DNA from: Flavobacteriales bacterium UBA1958 | GTDB lineage: Bacteria; Bacteroidota; Bacteroidia; Flavobacteriales_D; Sanyastnellaceae | NCBI GenBank assembly: GCA_002336675.1 | Contig: DDEI01000058.1 | Location: 1 to 33,099, forward strand | DNA length: 33,099 nucleotides | Direction: 5' to 3' | Part shown: positions 1 through 8,098 of the stretch, in pieces | Position numbering within the stretch: position 1 is the first letter of the stretch | Layout: every line of letters begins with the position of its first letter | Program-made: the position numbers and the translations under genes | The notes under the pieces: generated by a model | What the model was told of the DNA's origin: nothing | What the model saw: only the letters and a program-made list of their open reading frames with translations | The model's database searches: none

Positions 1-1039
1 ATGTTAAGGCCAACATGGCATCTATTATAGGCACAGCTCTCGGTAAAACACAAGGGTCATGCCTCCCTTTTCCTTCTAGAACTAATTGGTTACCTTCTTT
101 ATCTACTGAGTTTTGCGGCCTTATAATGGTAGCTGTAGGCTTAAACGCCACATTGAAATAGATTAATTCTCCATTGGAAATACCTCCTTGGATACCTCCA
201 GAGTTATTGCTGCGCGTCTCTATTCCATTCTCTCCAGAAATAAACTCATCATTGTGCTCTGAGCCAAGTAGAAAAGTTCCTCCGAACCCACTTCCAATCT
301 CAAAACCCTTAACTGCATTAATGCTTAACATCGACTTACCAATATCTGCATGGAGCTTATCAAACACCGGTTCTCCCAAGCCTGCAGGGACATTCTTAGC
401 CACTCCTGTAATAACCCCGCCTAATGAATCTCCAGCTTTTTTTACTTCCTTGATATACTCCTCCATCTGCAGAGCCATTTCCTTATCAGGGCACCTCACT
501 ATATTGGCATCTATATCAGCTATTTTAACCTGCTCAGGGTTTAGATGAGTGACCAGATTATGGATTTGAGAAACGTAAGAGAATACATCTACTCCATAAG
601 AATGAAGGATTTGCTTTGCAATAGCCCCTGCTACTACTCTACAAGCAGTTTCTCGAGCTGAGCTTCTACCTCCTCCATGATAATCTCTAATTCCGTATTT
701 TTCTTGATAGGTGTAATCCGCATGAGAGGGACGATAAGAATCTTTTATATGACTGTAATCATTAGACTTTTGGTCTTTGTTTTTAATGACAAATCCTATG
801 GGAGTTCCTGTCGTTTTACCTTCAAATATTCCACTCAGAAATTCTACCCCATCATCCTCTTTTCTTTGAGTAGTAATCACAGACTGACCCGGCTTTCTGC
901 GTTGCAATTCTTGACGAATCTGCTCAAAATCTAAAGACAATCCCGAAGGACAGCCGTCTATAACGCCTCCAATAGCTATTCCATGTGATTCTCCGAATGT
1001 AGTAAGTCTAAAAATTTGACCGATAGAGTTCCCTGCCAT
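1..1039 (-). CDS. aroC: Chorismate synthase (3' end cut by window edge)
   Basis: Converts 5-enolpyruvylshikimate-3-phosphate to chorismate, the last shared step of aromatic amino acid and folate synthesis, using reduced FMN. Translating the minus strand from the ATG at 1039 gives MAGNSIGQIFRLTTFGESHG, with the family GESHG signature at residues 16-20, then RPSHAD and GGGRSSARETA in the first third and GRHDPCVLPRAVPIIDAM close to the window edge. 346 codons are visible. The family is about 350-365 residues, so only a few C-terminal residues should be missing. A perfect -7 promoter element lies five bases upstream of the ATG, which fixes the start and suggests a nearly leaderless mRNA. The neighbouring hutI is divergent, so this gene is transcribed alone or with genes left of the window. 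Confidence 0.97.
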   Translation of the reverse strand, partial: MAGNSIGQIFRLTTFGESHGIAIGGVIDGCPSGLSLDFEQIRQELQRRKPGQSVITTQRKEDDGVEFLSGIFEGKTTGTPIGFVIKNKDQKSNDYSHIKDSYRPSHADYTYQEKYGIRDYHGGGRSSARETACRVVAGAIAKQILHSYGVDVFSYVSQIHNLVTHLNPEQVKIADIDANIVRCPDKEMALQMEEYIKEVKKAGDSLGGVITGVAKNVPAGLGEPVFDKLHADIGKSMLSINAVKGFEIGSGFGGTFLLGSEHNDEFISGENGIETRSNNSGGIQGGISNGELIYFNVAFKPTATIIRPQNSVDKEGNQLVLEGKGRHDPCVLPRAVPIIDAMLALT

Positions 1040-1044
1040 GCGGT

Positions 1045-1052
1045 CAAAGATA
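1045..1052 (-). promoter_or_regulatory. aroC promoter -7 element (TATCTTTG)
   Basis: On the minus strand this reads TATCTTTG, an exact match to the Bacteroidota -7 consensus TAnnTTTG. It ends five bases before the aroC ATG, so transcription should start within about two bases of the start codon. I do not see a clear -33 TTG at the usual distance. Confidence 0.6.
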
Positions 1053-1216
1053 GATACATATTCATAATATGAAGCTGAGTAGAATAAAAAGAATTCACAG
1101 CTTATTAGTAGAATACTTGCTAGTAAAAAACCACAAGGCAAATAACATTTTTCATACCAGTATATTTAAAAGAATAAGCTCTAGAAGAATTACTTTAGCC
1201 TTATCGAAATCATGCT

Positions 1217-2473
1217 ATGAAGATACTAATAAAAAACATAGGTCAACTTATAAATTGTTCGGAGACATCCCTTGTCTATAGAAGAGGTGGAGAAATGAAA
1301 ACTCTTCCCTTGATAGAAAACGCCTGGCTCGCCATAGAAAATGGGTTGATTGCCGACTTTGGCGAAATGAAAGATTGGCCTGGCATTTCCGACTGGAGCG
1401 AGTTGGAAATAATAGATGCAGAAGGAGGTTTTGTTCTACCTGCTTGGTGCGATTCTCACACCCATGTAGTCTTCGCTGCTTCGCGTGAAGGTGAATTCCT
1501 AGACAGATTAAAAGGACTCACCTACCAAGAAATAGCAGAGAAAGGAGGAGGCATTTTAAATTCCGCTAATAAGCTATCTCTTATGTCAGAAGATGAACTG
1601 TATAAGCAAGCGTTCGCTAGATTAGACAAATTGAAAGAACTGGGGACAGGTGCTATAGAAATTAAAAGTGGGTATGGGTTAACCTTAGATGCTGAACTAA
1701 AAATGCTCAGAGTAATCAAAAGGCTAAAAGAAAATCATCCTATAACTATAAAGACAACATTTTTAGGTGCGCATGCCTTTCCTTTAGAATACAAAAACAA
1801 CCACCGAGGATACATAGACAGCATCATAAACGAAATGATTCCTGTGATTCAAGAGGAAGGCTTAGCCGACTTTATAGATTGTTTTTGTGAAACAGGATAT
1901 TTCTCTCCTGACGAAATGACTGAAATTCTTCAAGCAGGAATAGAAGTTGGACTCACGCCCAAAGTACATGTAAACCAGTTTACCAGTATAGGCGGAATCC
2001 AAGCAGCTCTAAATTCGCAAGCTCTATCTGCAGACCACCTTGAGGCTATGACAGATGAGGACATTTCATTACTAGCTAAATCAGAATGCGCTGCAGTAGG
2101 CCTTCCCTCATGTTCTTTCTTTTTAGGAATTCCTTACGCTCCTATGAGAGCGCTCATAGACAAGGGGGCTATCGGAGTGTTGGCCTCAGACTTCAATCCT
2201 GGGAGCACACCTAACGGAAACATGAACTTAGTACTGGCCATGGGATGCATAAAACAAAAATTGCTTCCAGAAGAAAGCATTAATGCTATTACTACGAATG
2301 GAGCATATGCCATGGGTCTCTCCAAGGAGTTAGGGTCCATTACTCCTGAGAAAATAGCTAATATCATTATCACTAAACCCATGGAAAGCTTGGCCTATTT
2401 GCCCTATAGTTTTGGTGAAAACATGATTTCTAAAGTGATTCTCAACGGGAAGATCAGTGAAGAAATTTCCTAG
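1217..2473 (+). CDS. hutI: Imidazolonepropionase
   Basis: Hydrolyses 4-imidazolone-5-propanoate to N-formimino-L-glutamate, the third step of histidine degradation, in the cytoplasm. The 418-residue protein has the expected family length and the amidohydrolase metal site: HTH at residues 81-83 within CDSHTHVVFAASREGEF, GAHAFP near the middle, HVNQF and SADHLEA beyond it, and the SDFNPGS signature in the last third. The ATG at 1217 gives a normal short beta-strand lead-in. No other hut genes (hutH, hutU, hutG) are in the window, so the pathway must be scattered. It diverges from aroC. No confident promoter was found; a weak TATATTTA lies about 55 bases upstream. Confidence 0.96.
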   Translation: MKILIKNIGQLINCSETSLVYRRGGEMKTLPLIENAWLAIENGLIADFGEMKDWPGISDWSELEIIDAEGGFVLPAWCDSHTHVVFAASREGEFLDRLKGLTYQEIAEKGGGILNSANKLSLMSEDELYKQAFARLDKLKELGTGAIEIKSGYGLTLDAELKMLRVIKRLKENHPITIKTTFLGAHAFPLEYKNNHRGYIDSIINEMIPVIQEEGLADFIDCFCETGYFSPDEMTEILQAGIEVGLTPKVHVNQFTSIGGIQAALNSQALSADHLEAMTDEDISLLAKSECAAVGLPSCSFFLGIPYAPMRALIDKGAIGVLASDFNPGSTPNGNMNLVLAMGCIKQKLLPEESINAITTNGAYAMGLSKELGSITPEKIANIIITKPMESLAYLPYSFGENMISKVILNGKISEEIS

Positions 2474-2787
2474 AAATATAGACCGCATTGTTCCCACTCG
2501 TTTTGTAGATTTATTAGAGCATCGATGGACTTAAATCCTTTGAGATTTTTTCCTAGAAGTCTTTTGCTTAGATTTCTTTGTCACTTTATACGCTAATGCG
2601 CCTTTTTCTTGTCATCAAATAGATTTTAGGAGATCTTTATATCTATTCATAAAGTGGATGTTAATTTCTTCAACCGCTAATCCTCTAAATTCATTGTTCA
2701 TTATAACAGAAGAAGAAATCATCTCTGAAACTTTCTTTATTATTAAATAGATGCTTTATCTTTTCTGTTCTATTAAATTTGCATCTC
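2474..2787. other. Intergenic region with possible decayed coding remnants
   Basis: About 314 bases without an intact gene between hutI and ccmB. On the minus strand, short open stretches read like protein but are broken by stops and frame changes. One begins MISSSVIMNNEFRGLAVEEI and stops after about 36 codons. Another, near 2475-2580, ends IDALINLQNEWEQCGLYF. These could be remains of one small gene, or chance. The right end (2774-2781) holds the ccmB -7 element. No RNA gene or terminator stands out. Confidence 0.3.
2774..2781 (+). promoter_or_regulatory. ccmB promoter -7 element (TAAATTTG)
   Basis: Exact TAnnTTTG match ending six bases before a GTG that starts a CcmB-like N-terminus. The element overlaps the alternative TTG start at 2779, which argues against that TTG and for GTG 2788. 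The -33 region has no good TTG. Confidence 0.5.
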
Positions 2788-3459
2788 GTGAAACTTCATA
2801 GACAAATACTAACACTTATAAAAAAAGACATCTCTCTAGAATATAAAAGTTTAGAGTCACTGGCTGGAATTGTCCTTTTTCTGTTAGCCACTGTGTACAC
2901 TTGTTTTCTCACATTTAAAAAAATGCCCACTGCAGAAATATGGAATGCGCTATTCTGGATTATTATCATATTCTCCGGATTCAATGCAATTTCAGGTAGT
3001 TTTAAAAATGAAATTGGAGGAAAGCATTTCTATCTCTATTTCTTGGTAAACCCAAAGGCTCTTATATTCGCTAAGATTATATATAACAGCACCTTAATGT
3101 TGACTCTATCTATTATAGGCCTAGCCATATTTGCTCTATTTCTAGGCACAAATGTCTTAGAGGATATAAATTTCTTAAGTTTTTTCATAGGCTTACTCCT
3201 AACTTCTTTGGGTTTAAGCGGAATACTAACCATCATTTCAGCCATAGCTTCTCAACTAGATTTTAAAGGGGGCATCATTACCGTTCTGGGGTTACCTCTA
3301 TTATTCCCTTTGATTCTGATCAGTCAGAAATATTCAGCACAAGCTTTAGCCGGCGTCAGCGCATCTGGAAACATGAATTTGCTATTAGGCCTTTTAACGC
3401 TTAATATAGCCGTTATCACATTAAGTTATGTTTTGTTTCCTTATCTTTGGCGGCAGTAA
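2788..3459 (+). CDS. ccmB: Heme exporter membrane subunit CcmB
   Basis: Membrane subunit of the CcmAB ABC transporter, which uses ATP to release heme-loaded CcmE during cytochrome c maturation. The protein (about 223 residues, normal length) opens KLHRQILTLIKKDISLEYKS, the amphipathic lead-in typical of CcmB, followed by about six membrane segments and a Phe/Leu-rich C-terminus ending LFPYLWRQ. I chose GTG 2788 over TTG 2779 because the TTG lies inside a perfect -7 promoter element and family N-termini align with GTG. The ATPase gene ccmA is not adjacent and not in the window. ccmC follows after a 127-base gap, so ccmB may be partly separate from the tight ccmC-F block. Confidence 0.9.
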   Translation: MKLHRQILTLIKKDISLEYKSLESLAGIVLFLLATVYTCFLTFKKMPTAEIWNALFWIIIIFSGFNAISGSFKNEIGGKHFYLYFLVNPKALIFAKIIYNSTLMLTLSIIGLAIFALFLGTNVLEDINFLSFFIGLLLTSLGLSGILTIISAIASQLDFKGGIITVLGLPLLFPLILISQKYSAQALAGVSASGNMNLLLGLLTLNIAVITLSYVLFPYLWRQ

Positions 3460-3525
3460 AACAAGCGCTTCAGACCTAAAACCTTTAGAGCGTTAGATTA
3501 AAATATCAGACGCTTCAATATCATG

Positions 3526-3576
3526 GATTTAACCCTATTTTAGAGAAGCTCTTTTTTTAAGATGTGATTTAACCCT
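3526..3576 (+). repeat. Two direct copies of GATTTAACCCT before ccmC
   Basis: An 11-base sequence GATTTAACCCT occurs at 3526-3536 and again at 3566-3576, a period of 40 bases, the second copy ending ten bases before the ccmC ATG. Between them is a tiny hairpin (AGAG-AAG-CTCT) followed by seven T. TTTAACCC-type sequences also lie upstream of hisS (near 20148) and the M16 peptidase (near 23570). Function unknown. Confidence 0.4.
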
Positions 3577-3586
3577 GTACGATTAA

Positions 3587-4618
3587 ATGGTAAAAAATTG
3601 GTGGAAAATAGTAGGAGCTGTATTAGTGATATATGCTACCGCTTTTAGTTTCTTAAGACCATTGGAACCTGGAATCATTCAAACAGATAAAACTGAACTA
3701 ATTTTAGGTCAAAACACATTTTCTGTTACTGGATACAACTCACATTTCGTTGACTGCTCATCCTCACTTAAAGGTTTTTTAAGAGTAGATTCTGTAAGAG
3801 CTATCCCCATTACTGTCTTGTACATAAAAGATAATGTACATGCTGAATTCAGCGTGAATATTCCTGCTAATTTAGACAGAACAGTATTGGATCTATTTCT
3901 TTCGAATGACAGAACAGGAAGTATATTCTTACCCGCCGCTTTTCGTGTAGACCAATCTAAAGGGAATCCTGCCGCTTTAGCAGAATATACCAATGTAGCC
4001 TTTTCTTCTGGAGAGGACATTTCATTCGAATTTCCGTTTCAGCTTAGAATCTTTGACACCATTCGAAACTTAAACTTTCATGTGCCAATGTGGTTTACCA
4101 TGTTCGTGCTCCTAGGGTTATCTTTGTGGTACTCTATCCGTTATTTAAACTCTGATAAAATAGAATACGACTTAAAAGCAGCTTCTTCAGCTAAAGTAGC
4201 GCTGATATTCTGCACTTTGGGACTTATCACCGGAAGTATCTGGGCTAGATTCGCTTGGGGAGATTGGTGGACTACCGATGCCAAACTAAATGGTGCCGCA
4301 GTTTCATTTTTACTTTTAGCAGCCTATTTCATCCTTAGAAAATCTGCTGAAGACAAACCGAATAAGGCCAAGATAGCAGCCGTGTATAACATTCTGTCTT
4401 TCTTTATGACTATGGCTCTTATAATGGTTCTGCCAAGACTAACTGGTGCCGCATCTCTTCACCCAGGAGAAGATGGGAACCCCGCTTTTAGCTCTTATGA
4501 TTTAGACAGTAATCTTCGAATGGTTTTTTATCCTGCATGTGCGGGATGGATAATCACTGGAATATGGATTTACAACCTGCATTATAGAATTTCTAATCTG
4601 AAAAACACACAGTCATGA
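3587..4618 (+). CDS. ccmC: Heme handling protein CcmC with inserted periplasmic domain
   Basis: CcmC binds heme at the outer face of the inner membrane and loads it onto CcmE. The tryptophan-rich WWD segment is present (WGDWWTTDAKLNGA, about residues 224-237), with the flanking external histidines in NLNFHVPMWF (H165) and SLHPGEDGNP (H292). The first membrane segment (residues 5-22) is followed not by the second one but by about 130 residues of hydrophilic, beta-rich sequence (about 30-155) containing ITVLYIKDNVHAEFSVNIPA and FLPAAF, resembling an Ig-like IPT/TIG fold. At 343 residues it is about 110-130 longer than ordinary CcmC. ccmD overlaps its end by four bases (ATGA), so the two are translationally coupled. 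Confidence 0.92.
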   Translation: MVKNWWKIVGAVLVIYATAFSFLRPLEPGIIQTDKTELILGQNTFSVTGYNSHFVDCSSSLKGFLRVDSVRAIPITVLYIKDNVHAEFSVNIPANLDRTVLDLFLSNDRTGSIFLPAAFRVDQSKGNPAALAEYTNVAFSSGEDISFEFPFQLRIFDTIRNLNFHVPMWFTMFVLLGLSLWYSIRYLNSDKIEYDLKAASSAKVALIFCTLGLITGSIWARFAWGDWWTTDAKLNGAAVSFLLLAAYFILRKSAEDKPNKAKIAAVYNILSFFMTMALIMVLPRLTGAASLHPGEDGNPAFSSYDLDSNLRMVFYPACAGWIITGIWIYNLHYRISNLKNTQS

Positions 4619-4818
4619 ATAGAATAGTGATACTGATATTATTTCTAATTTTTACTTTGCGGTGCCAAGCTCAAGACGGGGCGTTAGAAGAGTATTTCTT
4701 CGAATCAGGGAAAATAAAAGTCGTTATAGCTGTTGCGGTGAGTATAGCTACAGGCCTGTTTGCTTACCTGTTTAGATTAGATAAAAAAATCAAAGACTTA
4801 GAGAAGAATAAGAAATGA
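4615..4818 (+). CDS. ccmD: CcmD family protein
   Basis: Small membrane protein that stabilises the CcmC-CcmE heme complex and helps release it. The 67-residue product has a hydrophobic N-terminus ending CQAQ (a possible cleavable signal, residues 1-20), a second membrane helix around residues 34-53 and a short Lys-rich cytoplasmic tail (KKIKDLEKNKK), the usual CcmD topology. Identification rests on size, topology and its position between ccmC and ccmE, with four-base overlaps on both sides. A cleavable signal ahead of the single CcmD helix is a feature of the Bacteroidota version. Confidence 0.85.
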   Translation: MNRIVILILFLIFTLRCQAQDGALEEYFFESGKIKVVIAVAVSIATGLFAYLFRLDKKIKDLEKNKK

Positions 4819-5219
4819 AAAAGTCAGAAATAGCCCTAATCATACTAGCTGGAGTAGCTATAGCAGCCATGGTAGCAGCACTTGGAGGAAGTGGGAAAGC
4901 CGAAACATTCGCCACTGCTTTTTCTAATCCTGGAGTAGATTATAAAATAAATGGGAAACTCATCAGAGAAGAACCTATAATTTATAATCCTGAAGAAAAT
5001 GCGGCCCTTACTGTATTTACCATGGTAGATAGCGAAGGAGGGATTAGTAAGGTCTATCTAAACGAAGCCAAACAACAAGGATTCGAACAGTCTGAATCCA
5101 TAAATTTATTTGGTTATGTAGAAGACGGAAAGTTTCGTGGGCATGATATGCAAATGAAATGTCCATCGAAATACAATGACCAAAAACACCTGATAGATCT
5201 ACAAGCATCGGCTAATTAA
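4815..5219 (+). CDS. ccmE: Heme chaperone CcmE (Cys-type heme ligand)
   Basis: Periplasmic membrane-anchored chaperone that carries heme covalently from CcmC to CcmF. Residues 7-25 form the N-terminal anchor, then a compact beta-barrel-like OB domain (134 residues in all). Where classical CcmE has HxxxY, this protein reads KCPSKYN, giving C116-x-x-x-Y120. No His sits at that position (H110 is six residues earlier). This is the CxxxY type known from archaea and Desulfovibrio. It overlaps ccmD by four bases, and its stop codon directly abuts the ccmF ATG. Confidence 0.93.
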   Translation: MKKSEIALIILAGVAIAAMVAALGGSGKAETFATAFSNPGVDYKINGKLIREEPIIYNPEENAALTVFTMVDSEGGISKVYLNEAKQQGFEQSESINLFGYVEDGKFRGHDMQMKCPSKYNDQKHLIDLQASAN

Positions 5220-8063
5220 ATGGAGTATATCGGAGAACACCTGCTCCCAGGGCAAATAGGAGAATTCTTTATAGCACTAGCTTTTTCAGCAGCTATATTT
5301 TCTATGGTAAGCTATTACTTTTCTGCAAAAGAAGAATCAGCAGACTCATGGAAAAAATTAGGTAGAATAGGTTTTATCATACATGGACTTTCTGTTTTTA
5401 TGGTGATAGGCACACTGTTTTACTTGTTTATGAATCACCATTACGAGTATAATTATGTGTATAAGTACAGTAGTAAAACCATGCCTATGAAGTATGTTTT
5501 TTCTGCATTCTGGAGTGGTCAGGAAGGTAGTTTTCTACTCTGGAGTTTTTGGCATATCGTGCTAGGTGGACTTCTTATTCTAAAAGGAAAAAAATGGGAA
5601 AAACACACCATGACTATTCTAGCAATGGTACAAGTGTTTATCTCTTCTATGTTACTAGGCGTATACTTTATGGATTATAAGTTCGGAAGTAACCCGTTTA
5701 TTCTGAACAGAGAATTACCCGAAACTATACTCATGCCATGGGCCTCCTCAGAGAGTTATTTGAGTTTACTTTTCGCTGATGGTAGAGGACTAAATCCACT
5801 GTTACAGAATTACTGGATGACCATACACCCTCCTACTCTGTTTTTAGGGTTTGCTAGCACAGTGGTCCCATTCGCTTTTGCCATCGCTGGATTATGGAAA
5901 AGAGATTATTCAGGCTGGATTAAGCCAGCGCTTCCTTGGACATTTTTCTCCGTTATGATTTTAGGTACGGGCATCCTAATGGGAGGAGCTTGGGCATATG
6001 AGTCACTTACTTTTGGAGGATTTTGGGCTTGGGATCCTGTAGAAAATGCATCTTTAGTCCCATGGATTATTCTCGTGGCAGGGGCTCACATCATGCTCAT
6101 AAACAAGCACAAACCTAAGAGTCTATTTTCTGCTTTTCTATTCATTATTCTGAGTTTTATCTTTATCCTTTATTCTACATTTCTTACTCGAAGCGGGATT
6201 TTAGGAGAAAGCTCAGTGCACAGTTTCGTAGAGAGCGGTATTCTTCCTCAGTTACTGATTTACTTACTTTTCTTCGTAGGTATGGCAGTGGCTATGTTGC
6301 ATAAAGATGTACGGGAAAGAAAAATTTACAGTTGGGCTTCATTTCTGATTTTTGTCTTAGGAATAGGCCTTTATTTACTAGATACAGTAGCCGTTCGATT
6401 CGAATATGCGCCTGCAGCTTTTGTAGTTTTATTCCTTCTCTTATCGGCAGTCTATACAGTAAAAGCATACATAAAGCATTACCGAACAGATGAAGACGAA
6501 CCATTAGTTAGTCGGGAGTTCTGGATGTTTATAGGAGGATTAGTACTGTTTATTTCAGCGTTACAAATCACCATCTGGACGAGCATACCAGTATTCAATC
6601 ATGTAGCTAGTCCATTTCAAAGTATTTATGCGAACATAGCCAACCTTACCGGATGGGAATGGGCAGCTAGCTTGGCAGAAGGAAAACTTTCTATAGGTTC
6701 TGATGTAGTGAATATCTATAATAGATGGCAGATTCCATTTACCGTGCTAATTACACTCTTTATAGGAACTACACAGTTTATGAAATATGGCAAGAATGAT
6801 GCGGGGAAATGGATCAAGGCCGTTAGTCTATCGCTTATTATTTCGGCAGCTATTACCTCGTTCTTACTCTTTGTTTGGGGATTTGAAGACAATACCTACC
6901 CCTCTAATTATGTGCTGCTCTTTACATCTATATTCGCTGTAGTAGCCAATGCGGATTACCTTATAAGAGTGCTCAAAGGAAATATCAGAAAAGGCGGAAG
7001 TCCTATAGCCCATGTAGGATTTGGTCTATTAATTTTCGGTGCACTGGTAAGTCAAAGTCAACAAGACATTATATCCACCACTAAAACTACAGACATTACA
7101 GGCTTAGGCGGAGGAATAAATAGTAAAGAAGACCAACTTATGTATAAGGGTGACACCCTTACCATGGGCAATTACATGACTACCTATACCGGTTATGATT
7201 CTGATGGCAGAAATGCCTATTACCACATTGACTATTATTCGCAAGTGGCCAATTCATTTCAGAAAGATGACATAGCCTATCGATTAATTCAGAATTTACC
7301 TGTTTTCTTCATTGCAAAGCAAGACCATACCGCTGCTCCTACTTTTATAGAAGACATGGAAACGCACTGGTACCCCTTACCCGCACCCACAGAAACACAA
7401 CTCGATCGCGCTAAAAAATGGAGAGGGTTTAACCCAGGAGAAAAAGAATTTACGCTCTCTCCTAGAATTCAGATCAACGAGACATTCGGGAATGCACCAG
7501 AACCAGACACCAAGCATTACGGGAATGAAGATTTGTTTACTTTCTTAAAGTTTGCGCAGATAGAAAAACTAAAAACTGATAGCTTAGGATTTCTTCCTAT
7601 GAAAGAAACCAAAATGATTCTGGGAGATACATTAAAACTTACAGAAGGCTTGCTCATAGTGGATAGTCTGAGGCCGATGGGAGAAGAAAAGGCTATTTTC
7701 GGATTTCTATCCTCAGATATTGTACTCAAAACATACATGCACTTCACCTCTGAAGAAAAGGATACGCTGCTTACCTCTAGATTTCTAGTAAGAGGAAATC
7801 AAGCCGTAGGAGAAGAAATTACACTGGAAAAAGAAGGCTTTAAAGCGACTATTAAACTTATTCAGCCTAAGGATAGCTCAGCAGAAATCACCTTAGAACA
7901 TGCTGAGAAATCTGAGAACTACAGAGACTTTATAGTCATGAGAGCAGTGAAATTTCCACAGATAAACATCTTATGGATAGGATGTTTAATCATGATTTTG
8001 GGAACTATTATCGCTATTATAGAACGGATTAGAACCAATAGAATAGGGCGTAAAACCGCCTAA
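5220..8063 (+). CDS. ccmF: Cytochrome c heme lyase CcmF
   Basis: Large integral membrane protein that attaches heme to apocytochrome c together with CcmH-type partners. The 947-residue protein has about 14-16 membrane helices, the WWD heme-handling signature GGFWAWDPVENASLVPW in its first third, HPPTLFLGF before it and STFLTRSGILGESSVHSF after it, all hallmarks of the CcmF/NrfE family. A long soluble region of about 260 residues precedes the final helix. E. coli CcmF is about 650 residues, so this long form reflects the Bacteroidota-type C-terminal extension. The ATG follows the ccmE stop with no gap, so translation is probably coupled. No ccmG or ccmH homologue follows. Confidence 0.96.
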   Translation: MEYIGEHLLPGQIGEFFIALAFSAAIFSMVSYYFSAKEESADSWKKLGRIGFIIHGLSVFMVIGTLFYLFMNHHYEYNYVYKYSSKTMPMKYVFSAFWSGQEGSFLLWSFWHIVLGGLLILKGKKWEKHTMTILAMVQVFISSMLLGVYFMDYKFGSNPFILNRELPETILMPWASSESYLSLLFADGRGLNPLLQNYWMTIHPPTLFLGFASTVVPFAFAIAGLWKRDYSGWIKPALPWTFFSVMILGTGILMGGAWAYESLTFGGFWAWDPVENASLVPWIILVAGAHIMLINKHKPKSLFSAFLFIILSFIFILYSTFLTRSGILGESSVHSFVESGILPQLLIYLLFFVGMAVAMLHKDVRERKIYSWASFLIFVLGIGLYLLDTVAVRFEYAPAAFVVLFLLLSAVYTVKAYIKHYRTDEDEPLVSREFWMFIGGLVLFISALQITIWTSIPVFNHVASPFQSIYANIANLTGWEWAASLAEGKLSIGSDVVNIYNRWQIPFTVLITLFIGTTQFMKYGKNDAGKWIKAVSLSLIISAAITSFLLFVWGFEDNTYPSNYVLLFTSIFAVVANADYLIRVLKGNIRKGGSPIAHVGFGLLIFGALVSQSQQDIISTTKTTDITGLGGGINSKEDQLMYKGDTLTMGNYMTTYTGYDSDGRNAYYHIDYYSQVANSFQKDDIAYRLIQNLPVFFIAKQDHTAAPTFIEDMETHWYPLPAPTETQLDRAKKWRGFNPGEKEFTLSPRIQINETFGNAPEPDTKHYGNEDLFTFLKFAQIEKLKTDSLGFLPMKETKMILGDTLKLTEGLLIVDSLRPMGEEKAIFGFLSSDIVLKTYMHFTSEEKDTLLTSRFLVRGNQAVGEEITLEKEGFKATIKLIQPKDSSAEITLEHAEKSENYRDFIVMRAVKFPQINILWIGCLIMILGTIIAIIERIRTNRIGRKTA

Positions 8064-8098
8064 CTTATAAAGAGCCGTATATTCACCTTTTCAACACT

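Noticed and set aside
174..934. Plus-strand open frames at 174-548 and 677-934
   Set aside because: They lie antisense to aroC, which is clearly coding on the minus strand, and their sequences lack any domain-like pattern.
1069..1281. Plus-strand 70-codon open frame overlapping the hutI start
   Set aside because: Low-complexity Lys/Ser/Ile composition, overlaps hutI in another frame and covers the divergent promoter region.
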